A stretch of 64,000 bases of DNA from Lelliottia nimipressuralis (GTDB lineage Bacteria; Pseudomonadota; Gammaproteobacteria; Enterobacterales; Enterobacteriaceae): NCBI RefSeq assembly GCF_004115925.1, contig NZ_SDDX01000001.1, forward strand, positions 372,001-436,000, in the 5' to 3' direction. Of this stretch, positions 1 through 10,538 are shown one piece after another. The notes under the pieces were generated by a model. The model had not been told where the DNA came from. It saw nothing but the letters and a program-made list of their open reading frames with translations, and made no database searches. Within the stretch, counting starts at the first letter, position 1, and each line of letters starts with the position of its first letter. Both the position numbers and the translations under genes were made by a program.

Positions 1-259
1 CGCCATAAGGCAGGCGCACGGCGATAAACTGCAGCGCGTCGTCACCCGTTTCCTGACGTAATTCTGAGATCGCCTGCTGGCACAGTTTGCCGGTCAGGGT
101 GGAGTCCTGACCGCCGCTGATGCCAAGAACCAGTGACTTCAGGAACGGATACGTTTTCAGATAGGATTTCAAAAAATCGACGCTGCGGCGGATTTCTTGA
201 TGAGCATCTATCGCAGGCGTTACGCCAAGCGCATGAATAATCTCTTGTTGCAGAGCCAT
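1..259 (-). CDS. nadE: NH3-dependent NAD+ synthetase, N-terminal part (cut by window edge)
   Basis: NadE amidates nicotinic acid adenine dinucleotide to NAD+ using ATP and ammonia, the last step of NAD synthesis in the cytosol. Only the first 86 codons lie here. The reading frame starts at the ATG complement at 257-259 and begins [12 protein letters not shown]. The ATP-pyrophosphatase P-loop SGGQDST is visible at about residues 46-52 and is preceded by FLKSLVLGI, as in the E. coli enzyme. The gene runs off the left edge, so nothing can be said of the C-terminal half. It is divergent from osmE across about 230 bases, the K-12 arrangement. Confidence 0.96.
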   Translation of the reverse strand, partial: MALQQEIIHALGVTPAIDAHQEIRRSVDFLKSYLKTYPFLKSLVLGISGGQDSTLTGKLCQQAISELRQETGDDALQFIAVRLPYG

Positions 260-490
260 TACGCCCTCCATTAGCAAAAACGAAGCAGAATGAGTATCCG
301 TTAAAACTAACCCTTTGGGCGTAAAACGACAAGGATCACAGTTTCGAGTGCGGCAAATTGCGACGATTTAGCAGGTTATCGTTGTTTTATTAGAATTTTC
401 CGAAAAACATCCCGCTTCGCAGACAAAGTTGAAGAATCGAATTTTTTATCCCATGCTTAGATAACACGCTGATAAACAAGAGGACGGAAA
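260..490. other. Divergent nadE-osmE intergenic region
   Basis: This 231-base non-coding stretch must carry both the nadE and osmE promoters. A ribosome site AGAGGACGG precedes the osmE start. In E. coli osmE is induced by high osmolarity and stationary phase; no operator could be named with confidence here. Confidence 0.5.
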
Positions 491-835
491 ATGAACAAGA
501 ATGTAGCGGGAATTTTAAGTGCAGCGGCGGTATTGACTATGCTGGCGGGCTGTACAGCTTACGATCGTACAACCGATCAGTTCACACAGCCGGTAGTTAA
601 AGATGTGAAGAAAGGGATGAGCCGTGCGCAGGTAGCGCAGGTGGCTGGCAAACCTTCTTCCGAAGTCACTATGATCCACGCACGTGGGACCTGCCAGACC
701 TATATTCTGGGTCAACGTGATGGTAAAGCAGAGACCTACTTTGTGGCTCTGGACGATACAGGACACGTGATCAATTCAGGTTATCAGACCTGTGCTGAGT
801 ACGACACCGACCCGCAGGCACCTAAGGCGCAATAA
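491..835 (+). CDS. osmE: Osmotically inducible lipoprotein OsmE
   Basis: A 114-residue small lipoprotein of the SmpA/OmlA-like (BamE-type) fold. It has a lipoprotein signal peptide ending in the lipobox LAGC, so Cys21 would be lipidated and the protein anchored in the envelope. The mature part contains the KKGMSRAQV segment typical of the family, then two Cys residues in TCQTY and QTCAEY that could pair. Length and sequence match E. coli OsmE, whose function is poorly defined beyond osmotic and RpoS-type induction. It is monocistronic and followed by a strong terminator at 861-884. Confidence 0.95.
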   Translation: MNKNVAGILSAAAVLTMLAGCTAYDRTTDQFTQPVVKDVKKGMSRAQVAQVAGKPSSEVTMIHARGTCQTYILGQRDGKAETYFVALDDTGHVINSGYQTCAEYDTDPQAPKAQ

Positions 836-860
836 CCTGCTTGCCTGAGCGATGTAACAA

Positions 861-884
861 ACCGGCCAATGTGCCGGTTTTTTT
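861..884 (+). terminator. Rho-independent terminator of osmE
   Basis: ACCGGC and GCCGGT arms enclose a six-base loop and are followed directly by a run of seven T. It lies 26 bases after the osmE stop. Confidence 0.9.
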
Positions 885-899
885 ATGCCTGCAATAATC

Positions 900-920
900 T
901 TATTTCTTTGCGCGAATTAT
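900..920. promoter_or_regulatory. Putative NagC operator upstream of chbB
   Basis: TTATTTCTTTGCGCGAATTAT resembles NagC sites, which have A/T-rich flanks and a central CGCGAA-like core with TTATTT arms. In E. coli, NagC represses chb from two sites flanking the promoter. Only this one is convincing by eye; no second box was found near the chbB start. Confidence 0.5.
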
Positions 921-970
921 TTGCCTAAACTGTGAGGGCAGTCAAAACGACAGGTCAAGGAGAGACAATT

Positions 971-1039
971 GTGACTCGTGCTGAATTATCCGCTCCCTAT
1001 GCCTTGCCGTATACTCCATTCAATGACAAACAAAAGTAA
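971..1039 (+). CDS. Possible short leader ORF (22 codons) ahead of chbB
   Basis: A GTG-started frame of 22 codons ending TAA, preceded by a good ribosome site (AAGGAG, eight bases from the GTG). The peptide begins MTRAELSAPY and is rich in Pro, Tyr and Ala in its middle. It lies in the interval where the chb promoter and leader should be, 55 bases before chbB. I do not recognise it. It may be a translated leader, a gene remnant, or a chance frame; the strong ribosome site is the only positive evidence. Confidence 0.3.
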   Translation: MTRAELSAPYALPYTPFNDKQK

Positions 1040-1094
1040 CACTCATCAGCGGGCTGAAGGGCGATGGTGAGGGTCATACAAGAGGGAAGTTGCT

Positions 1095-1415
1095 ATGGAA
1101 AAGAAACATATCTACCTGTTCTGCTCTGCGGGCATGTCAACGTCACTACTGGTTTCCAAGATGCGTGCGCAGGCAGAAAAGTATGAAGTTCCTGTCGTTA
1201 TCGAAGCGTTTCCCGAAACGCTGGCAGGCGAAAAAGGTCAGGCCGCGGACGTGATTTTACTGGGTCCACAGATTGCGTATATGTTGCCAGAAATCCAGCG
1301 TTTATTACCGAACAAACCTGTAGAAGTGATCGATTCTGTGCTGTACGGCAAAATTGATGGTTTAGGTGTACTTAAAGCTGCAGTCGCCTCAATTAAAAAA
1401 GCTGCCGCTAATTAA
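1095..1415 (+). CDS. chbB: PTS N,N'-diacetylchitobiose EIIB component
   Basis: A 106-residue cytosolic IIB subunit of the lactose/cellobiose PTS family. It takes phosphate from ChbA and passes it to chitobiose during transport by ChbC. The phospho-acceptor Cys is Cys10 in [10 protein letters not shown] near the N-terminus, the usual IIB cellobiose-type loop. Length equals E. coli ChbB. It is the first gene of chbBCARFG, with the IIC gene 85 bases downstream. That gap contains a pairing site for the small RNA ChiX, so downstream genes are probably controlled post-transcriptionally as well as by NagC and ChbR. Confidence 0.97.
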   Translation: MEKKHIYLFCSAGMSTSLLVSKMRAQAEKYEVPVVIEAFPETLAGEKGQAADVILLGPQIAYMLPEIQRLLPNKPVEVIDSVLYGKIDGLGVLKAAVASIKKAAAN

Positions 1416-1434
1416 AATTTAAATTTAAATTTTT

Positions 1435-1453
1435 CCCGTCAAAGAGTTATTTC
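1435..1453 (+). promoter_or_regulatory. ChiX sRNA pairing site in the chbB-chbC intercistronic mRNA
   Basis: CCCGTCAAAGAG at 1435-1446 is an exact 12-base complement of the ChiX (MicM) seed region as I remember it. After two mismatches, ATTTC continues the match. In E. coli and Salmonella the chbBC intercistronic region is the decoy that titrates ChiX and so relieves repression of the chitoporin mRNA. An A/T-only run (AAATTTAAATTTAAATTTTT) lies just upstream. Confidence 0.75.
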
Positions 1454-1500
1454 ACACACTTACGCCGCAATATTTGTTGCGGCATTTAAGGGTAATTTCT

Positions 1501-2859
1501 ATGAGTCAAGTTATTAGCTCTCTTGAAAAGGTACTCCTTCCTTTTGCTGTTAAAATAGGAAAGCAGCCCCACATTAATGCGATTAAAAATGGCTTTATTA
1601 AATTAATGCCGTTGACCCTGGCCGGTGCCATGTTCGTATTAATTAATAACGTCTTTTTAAGTTTTGGCGAAGGCTCGTTTTTCTATTCTATGGGCATTCG
1701 GTTAGACGCTTCCACCATTGAAACCCTGAATGGCTTTAAAGCCATCGGCGGCAACGTGTACAACGGTACGTTGGGCATTATGTCGCTGATGGCGCCTTTT
1801 TTCATTGGTTCAGCGTTAGCGGAAGAGCGTAAAGTCGACCCAATGGCAGCCGGTCTGTTGGCTGTGGCGGCCTTTATGACTGTGACACCTTACAGCGTTG
1901 GTGAAGCCTATGCCGTCGGTGCAAACTGGCTGGGCGGTCAGAACATTATTTCCGGGATGGTGATTGGCCTGATCGTGGCGGAAATGTTCACCTTCGTGAT
2001 TCGTCGCAACTGGGTCATTACCCTGCCAGATAGCGTGCCGTCTTCCGTATCGCGTTCTTTCTCGGCGTTAATCCCAGGCTTCCTGATCCTGTCCATTTTC
2101 GGTGTGCTCTCCTGGCTGCTGGCCAACCACGGCAGCAACTTCCACCAGATCATCATGGACTCTATCTCCACGCCGCTGGCATCAATGGGCAGCGTAGTGG
2201 GCTGGGCTTACGTTATCTTTAACTCCCTGCTGTGGTTCTTCGGTGTGCACGGCTCACTGGCGCTCACCGCGCTGGATAACGGCATCATGACCCCATGGGC
2301 GCTGGAAAACATCGCACTGTATAACCAGTACGGCTCTGTAGAAGCGGCGATTGCCGCCGGTAAAGAGTTCCACTTCTGGGCGAAACCGATGCTGGATTCC
2401 TACATCCTGCTGGGTGGTTCAGGGGCGACGCTCGGTTTGATTATCGCTATCTTCATCGGCTCACGCCGCGCGGATCATCGTCAGGTAGCGAAACTGGCAC
2501 TGCCATCAGGTATCTTCCAGATTAACGAACCGATTCTGTTTGGTTTACCAATCATCATGAACCCGGTCATGTTTATCCCGTTCGTGCTGATTCAGCCGAT
2601 TCTGGCCGCTATTACGCTGGCTGCTTACTCGATGGGTATTATCCCGCCGGTAACGAACCTGGCACCGTGGACGATGCCAACCGGTCTTGGCGCCTTCTTC
2701 AACAGTAACGGCAGCATCGCCGCACTCTGCGTGGCACTGTTCAACCTGGGTGTATCGACGCTGGTTTACCTGCCATTCGTGGCGGTGTCGAACAAGGCTC
2801 AGGCGGTCATTGATGAGCAAGAAAGCGAAGAAGACATCGCTAACGCACTGAAATTCTAA
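1501..2859 (+). CDS. chbC: PTS N,N'-diacetylchitobiose permease EIIC
   Basis: A 452-residue integral membrane channel subunit that translocates chitobiose with phosphorylation supplied by ChbA/ChbB. Start chosen at ATG 1501 ([16 protein letters not shown]), which matches E. coli ChbC; an upstream in-frame start would add nine residues with no ribosome site. About ten hydrophobic spans are visible, and the conserved IIC motif [11 protein letters not shown] lies near residues 340-350. The C-terminus is acidic and cytosolic ([14 protein letters not shown]). It sits between chbB and chbA in the operon. Confidence 0.97.
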   Translation: MSQVISSLEKVLLPFAVKIGKQPHINAIKNGFIKLMPLTLAGAMFVLINNVFLSFGEGSFFYSMGIRLDASTIETLNGFKAIGGNVYNGTLGIMSLMAPFFIGSALAEERKVDPMAAGLLAVAAFMTVTPYSVGEAYAVGANWLGGQNIISGMVIGLIVAEMFTFVIRRNWVITLPDSVPSSVSRSFSALIPGFLILSIFGVLSWLLANHGSNFHQIIMDSISTPLASMGSVVGWAYVIFNSLLWFFGVHGSLALTALDNGIMTPWALENIALYNQYGSVEAAIAAGKEFHFWAKPMLDSYILLGGSGATLGLIIAIFIGSRRADHRQVAKLALPSGIFQINEPILFGLPIIMNPVMFIPFVLIQPILAAITLAAYSMGIIPPVTNLAPWTMPTGLGAFFNSNGSIAALCVALFNLGVSTLVYLPFVAVSNKAQAVIDEQESEEDIANALKF

Positions 2860-2901
2860 GAGGTCCGGCGCGGGGAAACCCGCGCCTGTAAAAGGAGAGA
2901 A

Positions 2902-3252
2902 ATGATGTTTGATTTGGATACTATCGTGGCAGACGAGGCCGTTGAGAACGATCTTGAAGAAGTAGTGATGGGGCTTATCATTAACTCCGGACAGGCACGC
3001 AGCCTGGCGTACGGCGCACTCAAACAAGCCAAGCAGGGCGATTTCGCCGCAGCGAAACGCATGATGGATCAGTCGCGCACGGCGTTGAACGAAGCACACC
3101 TGGTACAAACTAAGCTGATTGAAGGCGACCAGGGAGAAGGTAAAATGAAGGTGAGTTTGGTGCTGGTTCACGCCCAGGATCATTTGATGACCTCAATGCT
3201 GGCTCGCGAGCTGGTGGCTGAGCTCATTGAGCTTCACGAGAAGATGCAATAA
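2902..3252 (+). CDS. chbA: PTS N,N'-diacetylchitobiose EIIA component
   Basis: A 116-residue all-helical IIA protein of the lactose/cellobiose type that relays phosphate from HPr to ChbB. The phospho-acceptor His is in the conserved block LVLVHAQDHLM in the C-terminal third. The acidic N-terminus followed by LEEVVMGLIINSGQARSLAY is the family signature. Two adjacent ATG codons (2902 and 2905) are possible starts; GGAGAG precedes them. It follows chbC by 42 bases and precedes chbR by 24 bases. Confidence 0.96.
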   Translation: MMFDLDTIVADEAVENDLEEVVMGLIINSGQARSLAYGALKQAKQGDFAAAKRMMDQSRTALNEAHLVQTKLIEGDQGEGKMKVSLVLVHAQDHLMTSMLARELVAELIELHEKMQ

Positions 3253-3276
3253 GTCAGGCCGCCGGAGGTAAACACG

Positions 3277-4098
3277 ATGGAAATTAAAACCGCACTTGAG
3301 CAGCAACTGTTTAACGGCAAGAATTTTCACGTGGTTATCTACAACAAAACGGAAAGCGTGAGCGGTCTGCATCAGCATGACTACTACGAGTTCACAATTG
3401 TTCTGACCGGGCGCTACTACCAGGAGATCAACGGCAAGCGTGTGCTGCTGGAGCGCGGCGACTTTGTGTTTCTGCCGATGGGGTCGTATCACCAGAGCTT
3501 TTATGAATTCGGGGCGACGCGCATTCTGAACGTCGGTGTGAGCAGACGTTTCTTCGAGAAACACTACTTACCCCTGGTGCCGTTCTGCTTCGTGGCATCG
3601 CAGGTGTATCGCATTAAAAACGAGTTTATGACCTGGATCGAAACGGTTATCGCCTCGCTGAACTTCCGGGACAGCGAATTCGATGAGTTTATTGAAACGG
3701 TCACGTTTTATGTGATGAACCGCCTGCGCCACCATCGCGATGAGCAGCAGGTGATCGATGATATCCCGCAGTGGCTGCGGACTACCGTAGAGTTAATGCA
3801 CGACAAACATCAGTTTGGCGATAATGCGCTGGAGAACATGATTGCCCTGTCGGGTAAATCGCAGGAATATCTCACCCGCGCCACCCAGCGTTATTACCAA
3901 AAAACACCGGTGCAAATCATTAACGGTATTCGTATTAATTTCGCCAAAAAACAGCTGGAAATAACCAACTATTCGGTCACCGATATTGCTTATGAATCGG
4001 GTTACAGTAGCCCGAGCCTGTTTATTAAAACCTTTAAGAAATTCACTTCATTCACGCCTAACAGCTACCGTAAAAATTTGACGGTAATGAATAATTAA
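3277..4098 (+). CDS. chbR: AraC-family regulator of the chb operon
   Basis: A 273-residue dual transcriptional regulator. The N-terminal half is a cupin-like sensor ([14 protein letters not shown]), and the C-terminal third carries the two AraC helix-turn-helices ([17 protein letters not shown] and [17 protein letters not shown]). In E. coli ChbR represses without inducer and activates chb with CRP when chitobiose-6-phosphate, deacetylated by ChbG, is present. As in E. coli the gene is inside the operon it controls, between chbA and chbF. The ribosome site GGAGG precedes the ATG. Confidence 0.96.
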   Translation: MEIKTALEQQLFNGKNFHVVIYNKTESVSGLHQHDYYEFTIVLTGRYYQEINGKRVLLERGDFVFLPMGSYHQSFYEFGATRILNVGVSRRFFEKHYLPLVPFCFVASQVYRIKNEFMTWIETVIASLNFRDSEFDEFIETVTFYVMNRLRHHRDEQQVIDDIPQWLRTTVELMHDKHQFGDNALENMIALSGKSQEYLTRATQRYYQKTPVQIINGIRINFAKKQLEITNYSVTDIAYESGYSSPSLFIKTFKKFTSFTPNSYRKNLTVMNN

Positions 4099-4213
4099 TT
4101 GACTCACGGCGAATTAACTCGCCAGGAATATTGACTTAAACGCTTGCCCAAAATAGCGGGAATGCCACGCTATACTTTGCAGGCGGTTAACCTGATACGC
4201 TAAGGGAGATATT
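4099..4213 (+). other. chbR-chbF intercistronic region with short hairpin
   Basis: A 115-base gap, longer than the other gaps in the operon. It contains the inverted repeat ATAGCG/CGCTAT with a nine-base loop at about 4153-4173. No T-run follows, so it is more likely an mRNA processing or stability hairpin than a terminator. Confidence 0.4.
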
Positions 4214-5563
4214 ATGCAAAAGAAATTGAAAGTCGTAACCATCGGCGGCGGCAGCAGTTATACCCCAGAATTGCTCGAAGGTTTTCTGAAACGTTATCAT
4301 GAACTGCCGGTCAGCGAATTATGGCTGGTGGATGTGGAAGAAGGGCAGGAGAAGCTCGATATTATTTTCGAGCTGTGCCAGCGCATGGTGCAGAAAGCCG
4401 GTGTCCCGTTAACCGTACATAAAACGTTAGATCGTCGTCAGGCGCTGAAAGATGCCGACTTCGTCACCACCCAGCTGCGCGTTGGCCAGCTGAAAGCCCG
4501 CGAACTGGATGAGCGTATTCCGCTGAGCCACGGTTATCTGGGGCAGGAAACCAACGGTGCGGGCGGTCTGTTTAAAGGCCTGCGCACCATTCCGGTGATT
4601 TTTGACATCATCAAAGATGTGGAAGAGATCTGCCCGCAGGCGTGGGTGATCAACTTTACCAACCCGGCCGGGATGGTCACGGAAGCGGTCTATCGCCACA
4701 CCGGATTCAAACGTTTCATCGGCGTGTGCAACATTCCGATTGGCATGAAAATGTTTATCCGCGATGTGCTGAAATTGACCGACAGCGACGATCTCTCCAT
4801 CGATCTTTTCGGCCTGAACCACATGGTCTTTATCAAAGATGTGATCGTCAACGGAGAGTCACGCTTTGCCGAACTGCTGGACGGCGTGGCCTCGGGCCGA
4901 CTGACCGCCGGCTCGGTGAAAAACATCTTCGATCTGCCATTCAGCGAAGGGCTGATTCGCTCCCTGAATTTGCTGCCGTGCTCGTATCTGCTCTACTACT
5001 TCAAGCAGAAAGAGATGCTGGCCATCGAAATGGGCGAGTATTATAAAGGCGGGGCTCGCGCGCAGGTCGTGCAGAAAGTCGAAAAACAGCTCTTTGATTT
5101 GTATAAAGATCCTCATCTTAACGTCAAACCGAAAGAGCTTGAGCAGCGCGGCGGGGCGTATTACTCCGATGCGGCCTGTGAAGTCATTAACGCCATCTAC
5201 AATGACAAACAGGCTGAGCATTACGTGAACGTGCCGCACCACGGGCATATCGACAACATCCCGGCAGACTGGGCGGTTGAAATGACCTGTATTCTTGGGC
5301 GCGACGGGGCGAAACCGCACTCTCGCATCACCCATTTCGACGACAAAGTGATGGGCCTGATTCACACCATCAAAGGTTTCGAAATCGCAGCCAGCCATGC
5401 GGCGCTAAGCGGGGAATTTAACGACGTGTTGCTGGCCCTGAACCTGAGTCCGCTGGTCCACTCCGACCGCGACGCAGAATCCCTGGCCCGCGAAATGATT
5501 CTCGCCCATGAAAAATGGCTGCCAAACTTTGCGGCCACGGCTGAGAAGCTTAAACAACGCTGA
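4214..5563 (+). CDS. chbF: 6-phospho-beta-glucosidase, GH4 family
   Basis: A 449-residue cytosolic GH4 enzyme that hydrolyses the phosphorylated disaccharide after ChbG removes one acetyl group. GH4 enzymes need NAD+ and a divalent metal. The N-terminal dinucleotide motif [13 protein letters not shown] is at residues 9-21. The conserved block [14 protein letters not shown] and the metal-binding CNIPIGM segment follow in the first half. Length matches E. coli ChbF. Ribosome site AAGGGAG precedes the ATG. Confidence 0.96.
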   Translation: MQKKLKVVTIGGGSSYTPELLEGFLKRYHELPVSELWLVDVEEGQEKLDIIFELCQRMVQKAGVPLTVHKTLDRRQALKDADFVTTQLRVGQLKARELDERIPLSHGYLGQETNGAGGLFKGLRTIPVIFDIIKDVEEICPQAWVINFTNPAGMVTEAVYRHTGFKRFIGVCNIPIGMKMFIRDVLKLTDSDDLSIDLFGLNHMVFIKDVIVNGESRFAELLDGVASGRLTAGSVKNIFDLPFSEGLIRSLNLLPCSYLLYYFKQKEMLAIEMGEYYKGGARAQVVQKVEKQLFDLYKDPHLNVKPKELEQRGGAYYSDAACEVINAIYNDKQAEHYVNVPHHGHIDNIPADWAVEMTCILGRDGAKPHSRITHFDDKVMGLIHTIKGFEIAASHAALSGEFNDVLLALNLSPLVHSDRDAESLAREMILAHEKWLPNFAATAEKLKQR

Positions 5564-5574
5564 GAGGAACAGAG

Positions 5575-6333
5575 ATGGAAAATCTGTTGATCGTGAATGC
5601 CGATGATTTTGGACTCTCCAAAGGGCAAAACTACGGCATCATCGAAGCCTGTCGCCACGGGGTGGTCACATCGACCACCGCGCTGGTCAACGGCGAGGCG
5701 ATTGAACATGCCGCAGCGTTAAGCCGCGATCTGCCGAAGCTGGGCGTAGGGATGCATTTCGTGCTGACGCTCGGGATGCCGCTCTCACCCATGCCGGGGC
5801 TAACGCGCGACGGGGTGCTGGGGAAATGGATTTGGGAGATGGCAGAGCAGGGGGCGCTGCCGCTCGACGAAATCGCCCGCGAACTGGATTGTCAGTTCAA
5901 TCGCTTCGTCGATCTCTTTGGCCGCGAACCGACGCATCTCGACAGCCATCATCATGTGCATATGATCCCGGCGATTTTCCCGCTGGTAGCCGAATTTGCG
6001 GCGCGTAAGGGCGTGGCGATGCGTGTGGACCGTCAGGTGCTGGCCCTGCACGATTTGCCGCTCGGCCGTGCGCCGACTACCGAGGGTTTCAGCAGCGAGT
6101 TTTATGGCGATGCGATCAGCGAAGCGCTGCTGTTGCAGGTACTGGATGGCTCGGCTTCGCGCGGTGAACGTTCGCTGGAGATCATGGCGCATCCGGCGTT
6201 TGTCGATAATACGGTGCGCAAAAGCGCCTATTGCTGGCCGCGTCTGGCGGAACTGGACGTGCTGACGTCGCCCTCGCTGAAGTATGCGATTGCGGAACGT
6301 GGGTATCGTTTAGGGACGTTTAGCGATTTGTAA
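5575..6333 (+). CDS. chbG: Chitin disaccharide deacetylase ChbG (YdjC family)
   Basis: A 252-residue YdjC-type carbohydrate deacetylase that removes one N-acetyl group from chitobiose-6-phosphate and chitotriose-6-phosphate. In E. coli the product is needed both for ChbF cleavage and as the ChbR inducer. The metal site is visible as the N-terminal NADDFGLS and the central DSHHHVHM, and a third conserved His is in EIMAHPAF. It begins 11 bases after chbF and closes the operon. A hairpin lies just after the stop. Confidence 0.96.
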   Translation: MENLLIVNADDFGLSKGQNYGIIEACRHGVVTSTTALVNGEAIEHAAALSRDLPKLGVGMHFVLTLGMPLSPMPGLTRDGVLGKWIWEMAEQGALPLDEIARELDCQFNRFVDLFGREPTHLDSHHHVHMIPAIFPLVAEFAARKGVAMRVDRQVLALHDLPLGRAPTTEGFSSEFYGDAISEALLLQVLDGSASRGERSLEIMAHPAFVDNTVRKSAYCWPRLAELDVLTSPSLKYAIAERGYRLGTFSDL

Positions 6334-6338
6334 AAATA

Positions 6339-6364
6339 GCCGGGTAGGCATCAGCCTACCCGGT
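6339..6364. terminator. REP-like hairpin between convergent chbG and katE
   Basis: GCCGGGTAGGC and GCCTACCCGGT form a long near-perfect stem with a short ATCA loop. It separates two convergent genes and could stop transcripts from both sides. The GCCGGGT ends resemble enterobacterial REP units. Confidence 0.7.
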
Positions 6365-6370
6365 GGTTTG

Positions 6371-8632
6371 TTATGCCGGAATCGCTGAAATTTTAGCGCT
6401 TCGTGACCACACCCGGTGCGCCGCCATCAGATCGAACAGCTGATCCATAAACGGTGCGCCGACTTTATCGCCTTCGACAATCCCTTCTTCACCTTTTTCT
6501 GCCACTTTCAGCAGCGATTTAAACTGACGCGCATCGCCCGCCAGCGCGACTGGTTTCAGGTGTTTATAAGCCTCCAGCAGATAGTAGGCCGCATCGCCAT
6601 TGGTGAGCAGGCTCTTAATGTCGCCGCCCGGCACAATCACTGCATCCACGGTGAGGGACGGTGATCCGGCGAACGTCGCGGCGATGGGCAGGACAGAGCC
6701 ATCGTCAGCCTTCACTTCGCCCATGCGAGAGTAGAGCAGTTTCGCGTGCACGCCTTTCGACTTCAACGCTTTCAGGATCGCCAGCACATCTTTGGCGATG
6801 GGTTTGTCGTTAAGCAGTACCGCCACCACGCGGCCCTTAATTGTTCCGCCCGGCACGGCATAAAGACTCAGGGAGGCATCTTTTTTCAGGCCGTTAACCT
6901 CTTTCGGCGGCGCCGTATTGCGCTGCTCATCGGTGAGGGTTAGCCCTAAATTATCCGCCACGCCCTGGGCGAGCTTAATGTCGATATGCGCCAGGTGATC
7001 GACCACCCGTTCACGAATGTATTCACGCACCACTTTGCTTAACTCAAAGCTAAAGCTGCCGATGATATGTTCCTGCTCAACGGGCGTCTGACTGTTCCAG
7101 AACAGGCGAGGATGGGCGTAATACTCGGCAAACGATGGACTGCGCTCGCGGATTTTGGTCCCTTCCACGCGCTCCTGATAGGACTCGAAGCCACCGCGTT
7201 TTGGCCCTGGCGGGGTTTCGCGCGGCCAGTTATCGTTGATCGAGTTCGGTTCATAGTTCGCCGGGTTGGTGTCGATATCCTGGCGGTGCATCCCGTCGCG
7301 CTGGAAGTTATGGTACGGACAGGTCGGGCGGTTAATCGGAATTTCGTGGAAGTTCGGCCCACCGAGACGGCTGATTTGCGTATCGGTATAGGAGAACAAA
7401 CGCCCCTGCAGCAGAGGATCGTTGGTGAAATCCAGCCCTGGGACGATATGCCCTGGATGGAACGCCACCTGTTCGTTTTCCGCAAAGAAGTTATCTGGAT
7501 TGCGGTTGAGCACCATTTTGCCCACCAGCTGCACGGGCACCAATTCTTCGGGGATCAGTTTGGTAGGGTCGAGCAGATCAAAATCAAACTTGAATTCATC
7601 CTCTTCCGGAATCAGCTGTAACCCCAGTTCGTATTCCGGGAAATCGCCCGCTTCGATGGCTTCCCACAGTTCACGACGATGGAAATCGGGATCGCGCCCG
7701 GTCAGCTTTTGCGCTTCGTCCCACACTAGAGAGGCTTTACCCGCTACCGGCTTCCAGTGGAAACGCACGAACGTTGCTTTGCCTTCGGCGTTAATCAGGC
7801 GGAAGGTGTGAATGCCGAAGCCTTCCATGGTGCGGTAGCTGCGGGGAATACCACGATCGGACATCGCCCAGATCACGTTGTGCAGGGTTTCCGGCTGGAG
7901 CGAAACATAGTCCCAGAAGGTGTCGTGGGCACTTTGCCCCTGCGGAATAGCCCAGTGCGGCTCAGGTTTGACCGCATGGACGAAGTCCGGGAACTTGTGG
8001 GCGTCCTGAATGAAGAACACCGGGGTATTGTTGCCGACAAGGTCAAAAATACCTTCTTCCGTATAGAATTTGGTGGCGAAACCACGGATATCGCGCACGG
8101 TGTCGGCTGAACCAGCGCCGCCCTGTACCGTGGAGAATCGCACGAAGACCGGGGTCACTTTATCCGGGTCGGAGAGGAAATCCGCTTTGGTAATATCGCT
8201 CAGGTCTTTGTAGGGCTGGAAATAGCCATGGGCGGCAGAACCGCGGGCGTGAACAATACGTTCCGGGATACGCTCGTGGTCAAAGTGGGTGATTTTCTCC
8301 CGCAGGATAAAATCTTCCAGTAGCGTCGGGCCACGGCTTCCTGCACGCAGGGAGTTCTGGTCATCGGCGATGCGCACGCCCTGATTGGTGGTGAGCGGGA
8401 AACTCTCGCCGCCTTTGCGATGCGGCTCCAGTGAATGCAGTTTTTCGTTGCCCGTATCCGGGGATTTGAGGCTACCCGGCGCGGTAGGTTGCTCTCCTGG
8501 GGCTGACGGCGACGGCGAAGGGCGATGGGAGCCATCTTCCGGGGCCAGCGAGTCCATACCGGGTTTTGATTCTTCGTCGCCGTGGATCGGTGACTGATGA
8601 TGTTTATCGGTCTTGTCTTTTTGATGCGACAT
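6371..8632 (-). CDS. katE: Catalase HPII
   Basis: A 753-residue large-subunit heme d catalase that dismutates hydrogen peroxide in the cytosol; E. coli HPII has the same length. A hydrophilic N-terminal extension of about 80 residues precedes the catalase core. The active-site His is in [15 protein letters not shown] near residue 128, and the heme-ligand Tyr is in [14 protein letters not shown]. The C-terminal 150 residues are the flavodoxin-like domain special to large catalases. In E. coli it is strongly RpoS-dependent. It is monocistronic and convergent with chbG. Confidence 0.97.
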   Translation of the reverse strand: MSHQKDKTDKHHQSPIHGDEESKPGMDSLAPEDGSHRPSPSPSAPGEQPTAPGSLKSPDTGNEKLHSLEPHRKGGESFPLTTNQGVRIADDQNSLRAGSRGPTLLEDFILREKITHFDHERIPERIVHARGSAAHGYFQPYKDLSDITKADFLSDPDKVTPVFVRFSTVQGGAGSADTVRDIRGFATKFYTEEGIFDLVGNNTPVFFIQDAHKFPDFVHAVKPEPHWAIPQGQSAHDTFWDYVSLQPETLHNVIWAMSDRGIPRSYRTMEGFGIHTFRLINAEGKATFVRFHWKPVAGKASLVWDEAQKLTGRDPDFHRRELWEAIEAGDFPEYELGLQLIPEEDEFKFDFDLLDPTKLIPEELVPVQLVGKMVLNRNPDNFFAENEQVAFHPGHIVPGLDFTNDPLLQGRLFSYTDTQISRLGGPNFHEIPINRPTCPYHNFQRDGMHRQDIDTNPANYEPNSINDNWPRETPPGPKRGGFESYQERVEGTKIRERSPSFAEYYAHPRLFWNSQTPVEQEHIIGSFSFELSKVVREYIRERVVDHLAHIDIKLAQGVADNLGLTLTDEQRNTAPPKEVNGLKKDASLSLYAVPGGTIKGRVVAVLLNDKPIAKDVLAILKALKSKGVHAKLLYSRMGEVKADDGSVLPIAATFAGSPSLTVDAVIVPGGDIKSLLTNGDAAYYLLEAYKHLKPVALAGDARQFKSLLKVAEKGEEGIVEGDKVGAPFMDQLFDLMAAHRVWSRSAKISAIPA

Positions 8633-8853
8633 TGCACTCGTCTCCTGGGTTTCATTGCTGAAATACGGTCGTTGTGGCGAAAAGCCCCATTAACTATAGA
8701 ACAATGTGACAAACAACCTGCCAGACTGAGACTTTTCGGGTTAAAGGCACCGCGAGAGCGGGCATACCGCATCCAAAGCGCGACGCGTCAGGGGGGAATC
8801 GGCTATGATAGGAATTTCCTGCTTCCAGAATTTGCTTTAGTGAACCAGTGCTT

Positions 8854-9090
8854 ATGAAACCATTTCGTCAACAAAACCGTCGTGTCATCAGCTACGTACC
8901 CCGCGTCGAACCAGCGCCGCCAGACCATGCCCTGAAAGTGGATGGTTTTCGCGACGTCTGGCAGCTGCGGGGAAAATACGTGGCCTTTGTCCTGATGGGG
9001 GAGCATTTTCGCCGTTCCCCGACGTTTACGGTTCCGGAATCGGCCCAGCGCTGGGCCATGCAAATCCGCCAGGATGGGGATATTGAGTAA
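8854..9090 (+). CDS. cedA: Cell division modulator CedA
   Basis: A small basic DNA-binding protein (78 residues from the ATG at 8854) that in E. coli overcomes the division block caused by excess DnaA activity. Conserved blocks include RGKYVAFVLMGE and the C-terminal FTVPESAQRWA. An in-frame GTG at 8848 would add two residues; the ATG is preferred because the product then aligns with E. coli CedA (MKKPLRQQN). It is divergent from katE and ends at a bidirectional terminator shared with tcyP. Confidence 0.92.
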   Translation: MKPFRQQNRRVISYVPRVEPAPPDHALKVDGFRDVWQLRGKYVAFVLMGEHFRRSPTFTVPESAQRWAMQIRQDGDIE

Positions 9091-9100
9091 ACGCAGAGAT

Positions 9101-9129
9101 AAAAAAAACCGCCAGAGGCGGTTTTTTTA
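9101..9129. terminator. Bidirectional terminator between cedA and tcyP
   Basis: AAAAAAAACCGCC, an AGA loop, then GGCGGTTTTTTT. The stem is flanked by A- and T-runs, so it can work in both directions for the two convergent genes. Confidence 0.9.
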
Positions 9130-9146
9130 TTGGGTGCGGTAAACGA

Positions 9147-10538
9147 TTAACGATGCGCCAGTTCGGCGTTCTCATCGCTATCGAGGACAGCTTTGTCGGT
9201 CTGCTTCAGCCACTGGCTGGTGAGCGTTCCGGCAGTCATAGAACCATTGACGTTGAGCGCGGTACGGCCCATGTCGATCAGCGGTTCGACGGAGATCAGC
9301 AGTGCGACCAGCGTCACCGGCAGGCCCATCGCAGGCAGCACGATCAGCGCGGCGAAGGTAGCACCACCGCCAACACCGGCCACACCAGCGGAGCTTACGG
9401 TGACAATACCGACCAGGGTCGCAATCCACATTGGGTCGAGCGGGTTAATCCCGACGGTAGGAGCAACCATGACTGCCAGCATTGCCGGGTACAGACCCGC
9501 ACAGCCGTTCTGACCAATGGTCGCGCCGAAAGAGGCGGAGAAGCTCGCGATTGATTCTGGTACACCCAGACGACGGGTCTGCGCTTCAACGTTCAGCGGA
9601 ATAGACGCGGCGCTGGAGCGGCTGGTGAAGGCAAACGTCAGCACCGGCCACACTTTGCGGAAGAATTTCAGTGGGCTAACACCGTTCACACCCAGCAGAA
9701 TGCCGTGGACGACAAACATGATCATCAGGCCGAGGTAAGAAGCGACCACGAAGCTGCCCAGTTTGATGATGTCCTGCAGGTTAGAACCGGCAACCACTTT
9801 GGTCATCAGAGCCAGCACACCGTACGGCGTTAGCTGCATAACCAGACGCACCAGCTTCATCACCCAGCTCTGCAGAGTGTCGATGGCGGTCAGTACGCGC
9901 TGGCCCTTTGGCGCATCGTCTTTCAGCAGTTTCAGCGCGGCCACACCCAGGAAGGCAGCAAAAATCACGACGCTAATAATGGACGTCGGGTTTGCGCCTG
10001 TCAGGTCGGCAAACGGGTTTTTCGGCACGAAGGAGAGCAGCAGCTGAGGCACGCTCAGATCGGCCACTTTACCGGCGTAGTTGGTCTGAATAGCGGCCAG
10101 GCGCGCGGTTTCCGCGGTGCCCTGTACCAGACCTTCTGCGGTCAGGCCAAACAGATTGGTGACCAGCACACCGACCAGCGCGGAAATAAGCGTGGTGAAC
10201 AGCAGAGTGCCAATGGTCAGGAAGCTGATTTTACCCAGCTGAGAGGCGTTATGCAGACGAGCAACCGCGCTCAGAATAGAGGCGAAGACCAGCGGCATGA
10301 CGATCATTTGCAGCAGCTGTACATAGCCGTTACCGACCACGTTAAACCACTGAATAGAATCTTTCAGAACCGGGTTATCAGAGCCGTAGATCGCCTGCAG
10401 TGCCAGACCAAATACCACACCCATTCCCAGACCGACGAGTACTTTTTTTGCCAGGCTCCACTGCTTGTGACGCGTCTGCGCCAGCAGCAATAGCAAGACA
10501 ACGAACACCACAATGTTCGCGATAAGTGGAAAATTCAT
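9147..10538 (-). CDS. tcyP: L-cystine:cation symporter TcyP (YdjN)
   Basis: A 463-residue inner-membrane member of the dicarboxylate/amino acid:cation symporter family that imports L-cystine. About eight hydrophobic spans are visible. The family's serine-rich re-entrant loop appears as [19 protein letters not shown], and the second hairpin region as [17 protein letters not shown] CysB-type site could not be recognised in the 130-base upstream gap. Length and order next to cedA agree with E. coli ydjN. Confidence 0.94.
   Translation of the reverse strand: MNFPLIANIVVFVVLLLLLAQTRHKQWSLAKKVLVGLGMGVVFGLALQAIYGSDNPVLKDSIQWFNVVGNGYVQLLQMIVMPLVFASILSAVARLHNASQLGKISFLTIGTLLFTTLISALVGVLVTNLFGLTAEGLVQGTAETARLAAIQTNYAGKVADLSVPQLLLSFVPKNPFADLTGANPTSIISVVIFAAFLGVAALKLLKDDAPKGQRVLTAIDTLQSWVMKLVRLVMQLTPYGVLALMTKVVAGSNLQDIIKLGSFVVASYLGLMIMFVVHGILLGVNGVSPLKFFRKVWPVLTFAFTSRSSAASIPLNVEAQTRRLGVPESIASFSASFGATIGQNGCAGLYPAMLAVMVAPTVGINPLDPMWIATLVGIVTVSSAGVAGVGGGATFAALIVLPAMGLPVTLVALLISVEPLIDMGRTALNVNGSMTAGTLTSQWLKQTDKAVLDSDENAELAHR

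Noticed and set aside
1402-1433. A/T-only repeat AAATTTAAATTTAAAT as a possible origin or partition repeat
   Set aside because: A single short run in the chbB-chbC gap with no DnaA boxes or further copies; more likely an unstructured A/U region flanking the ChiX site.
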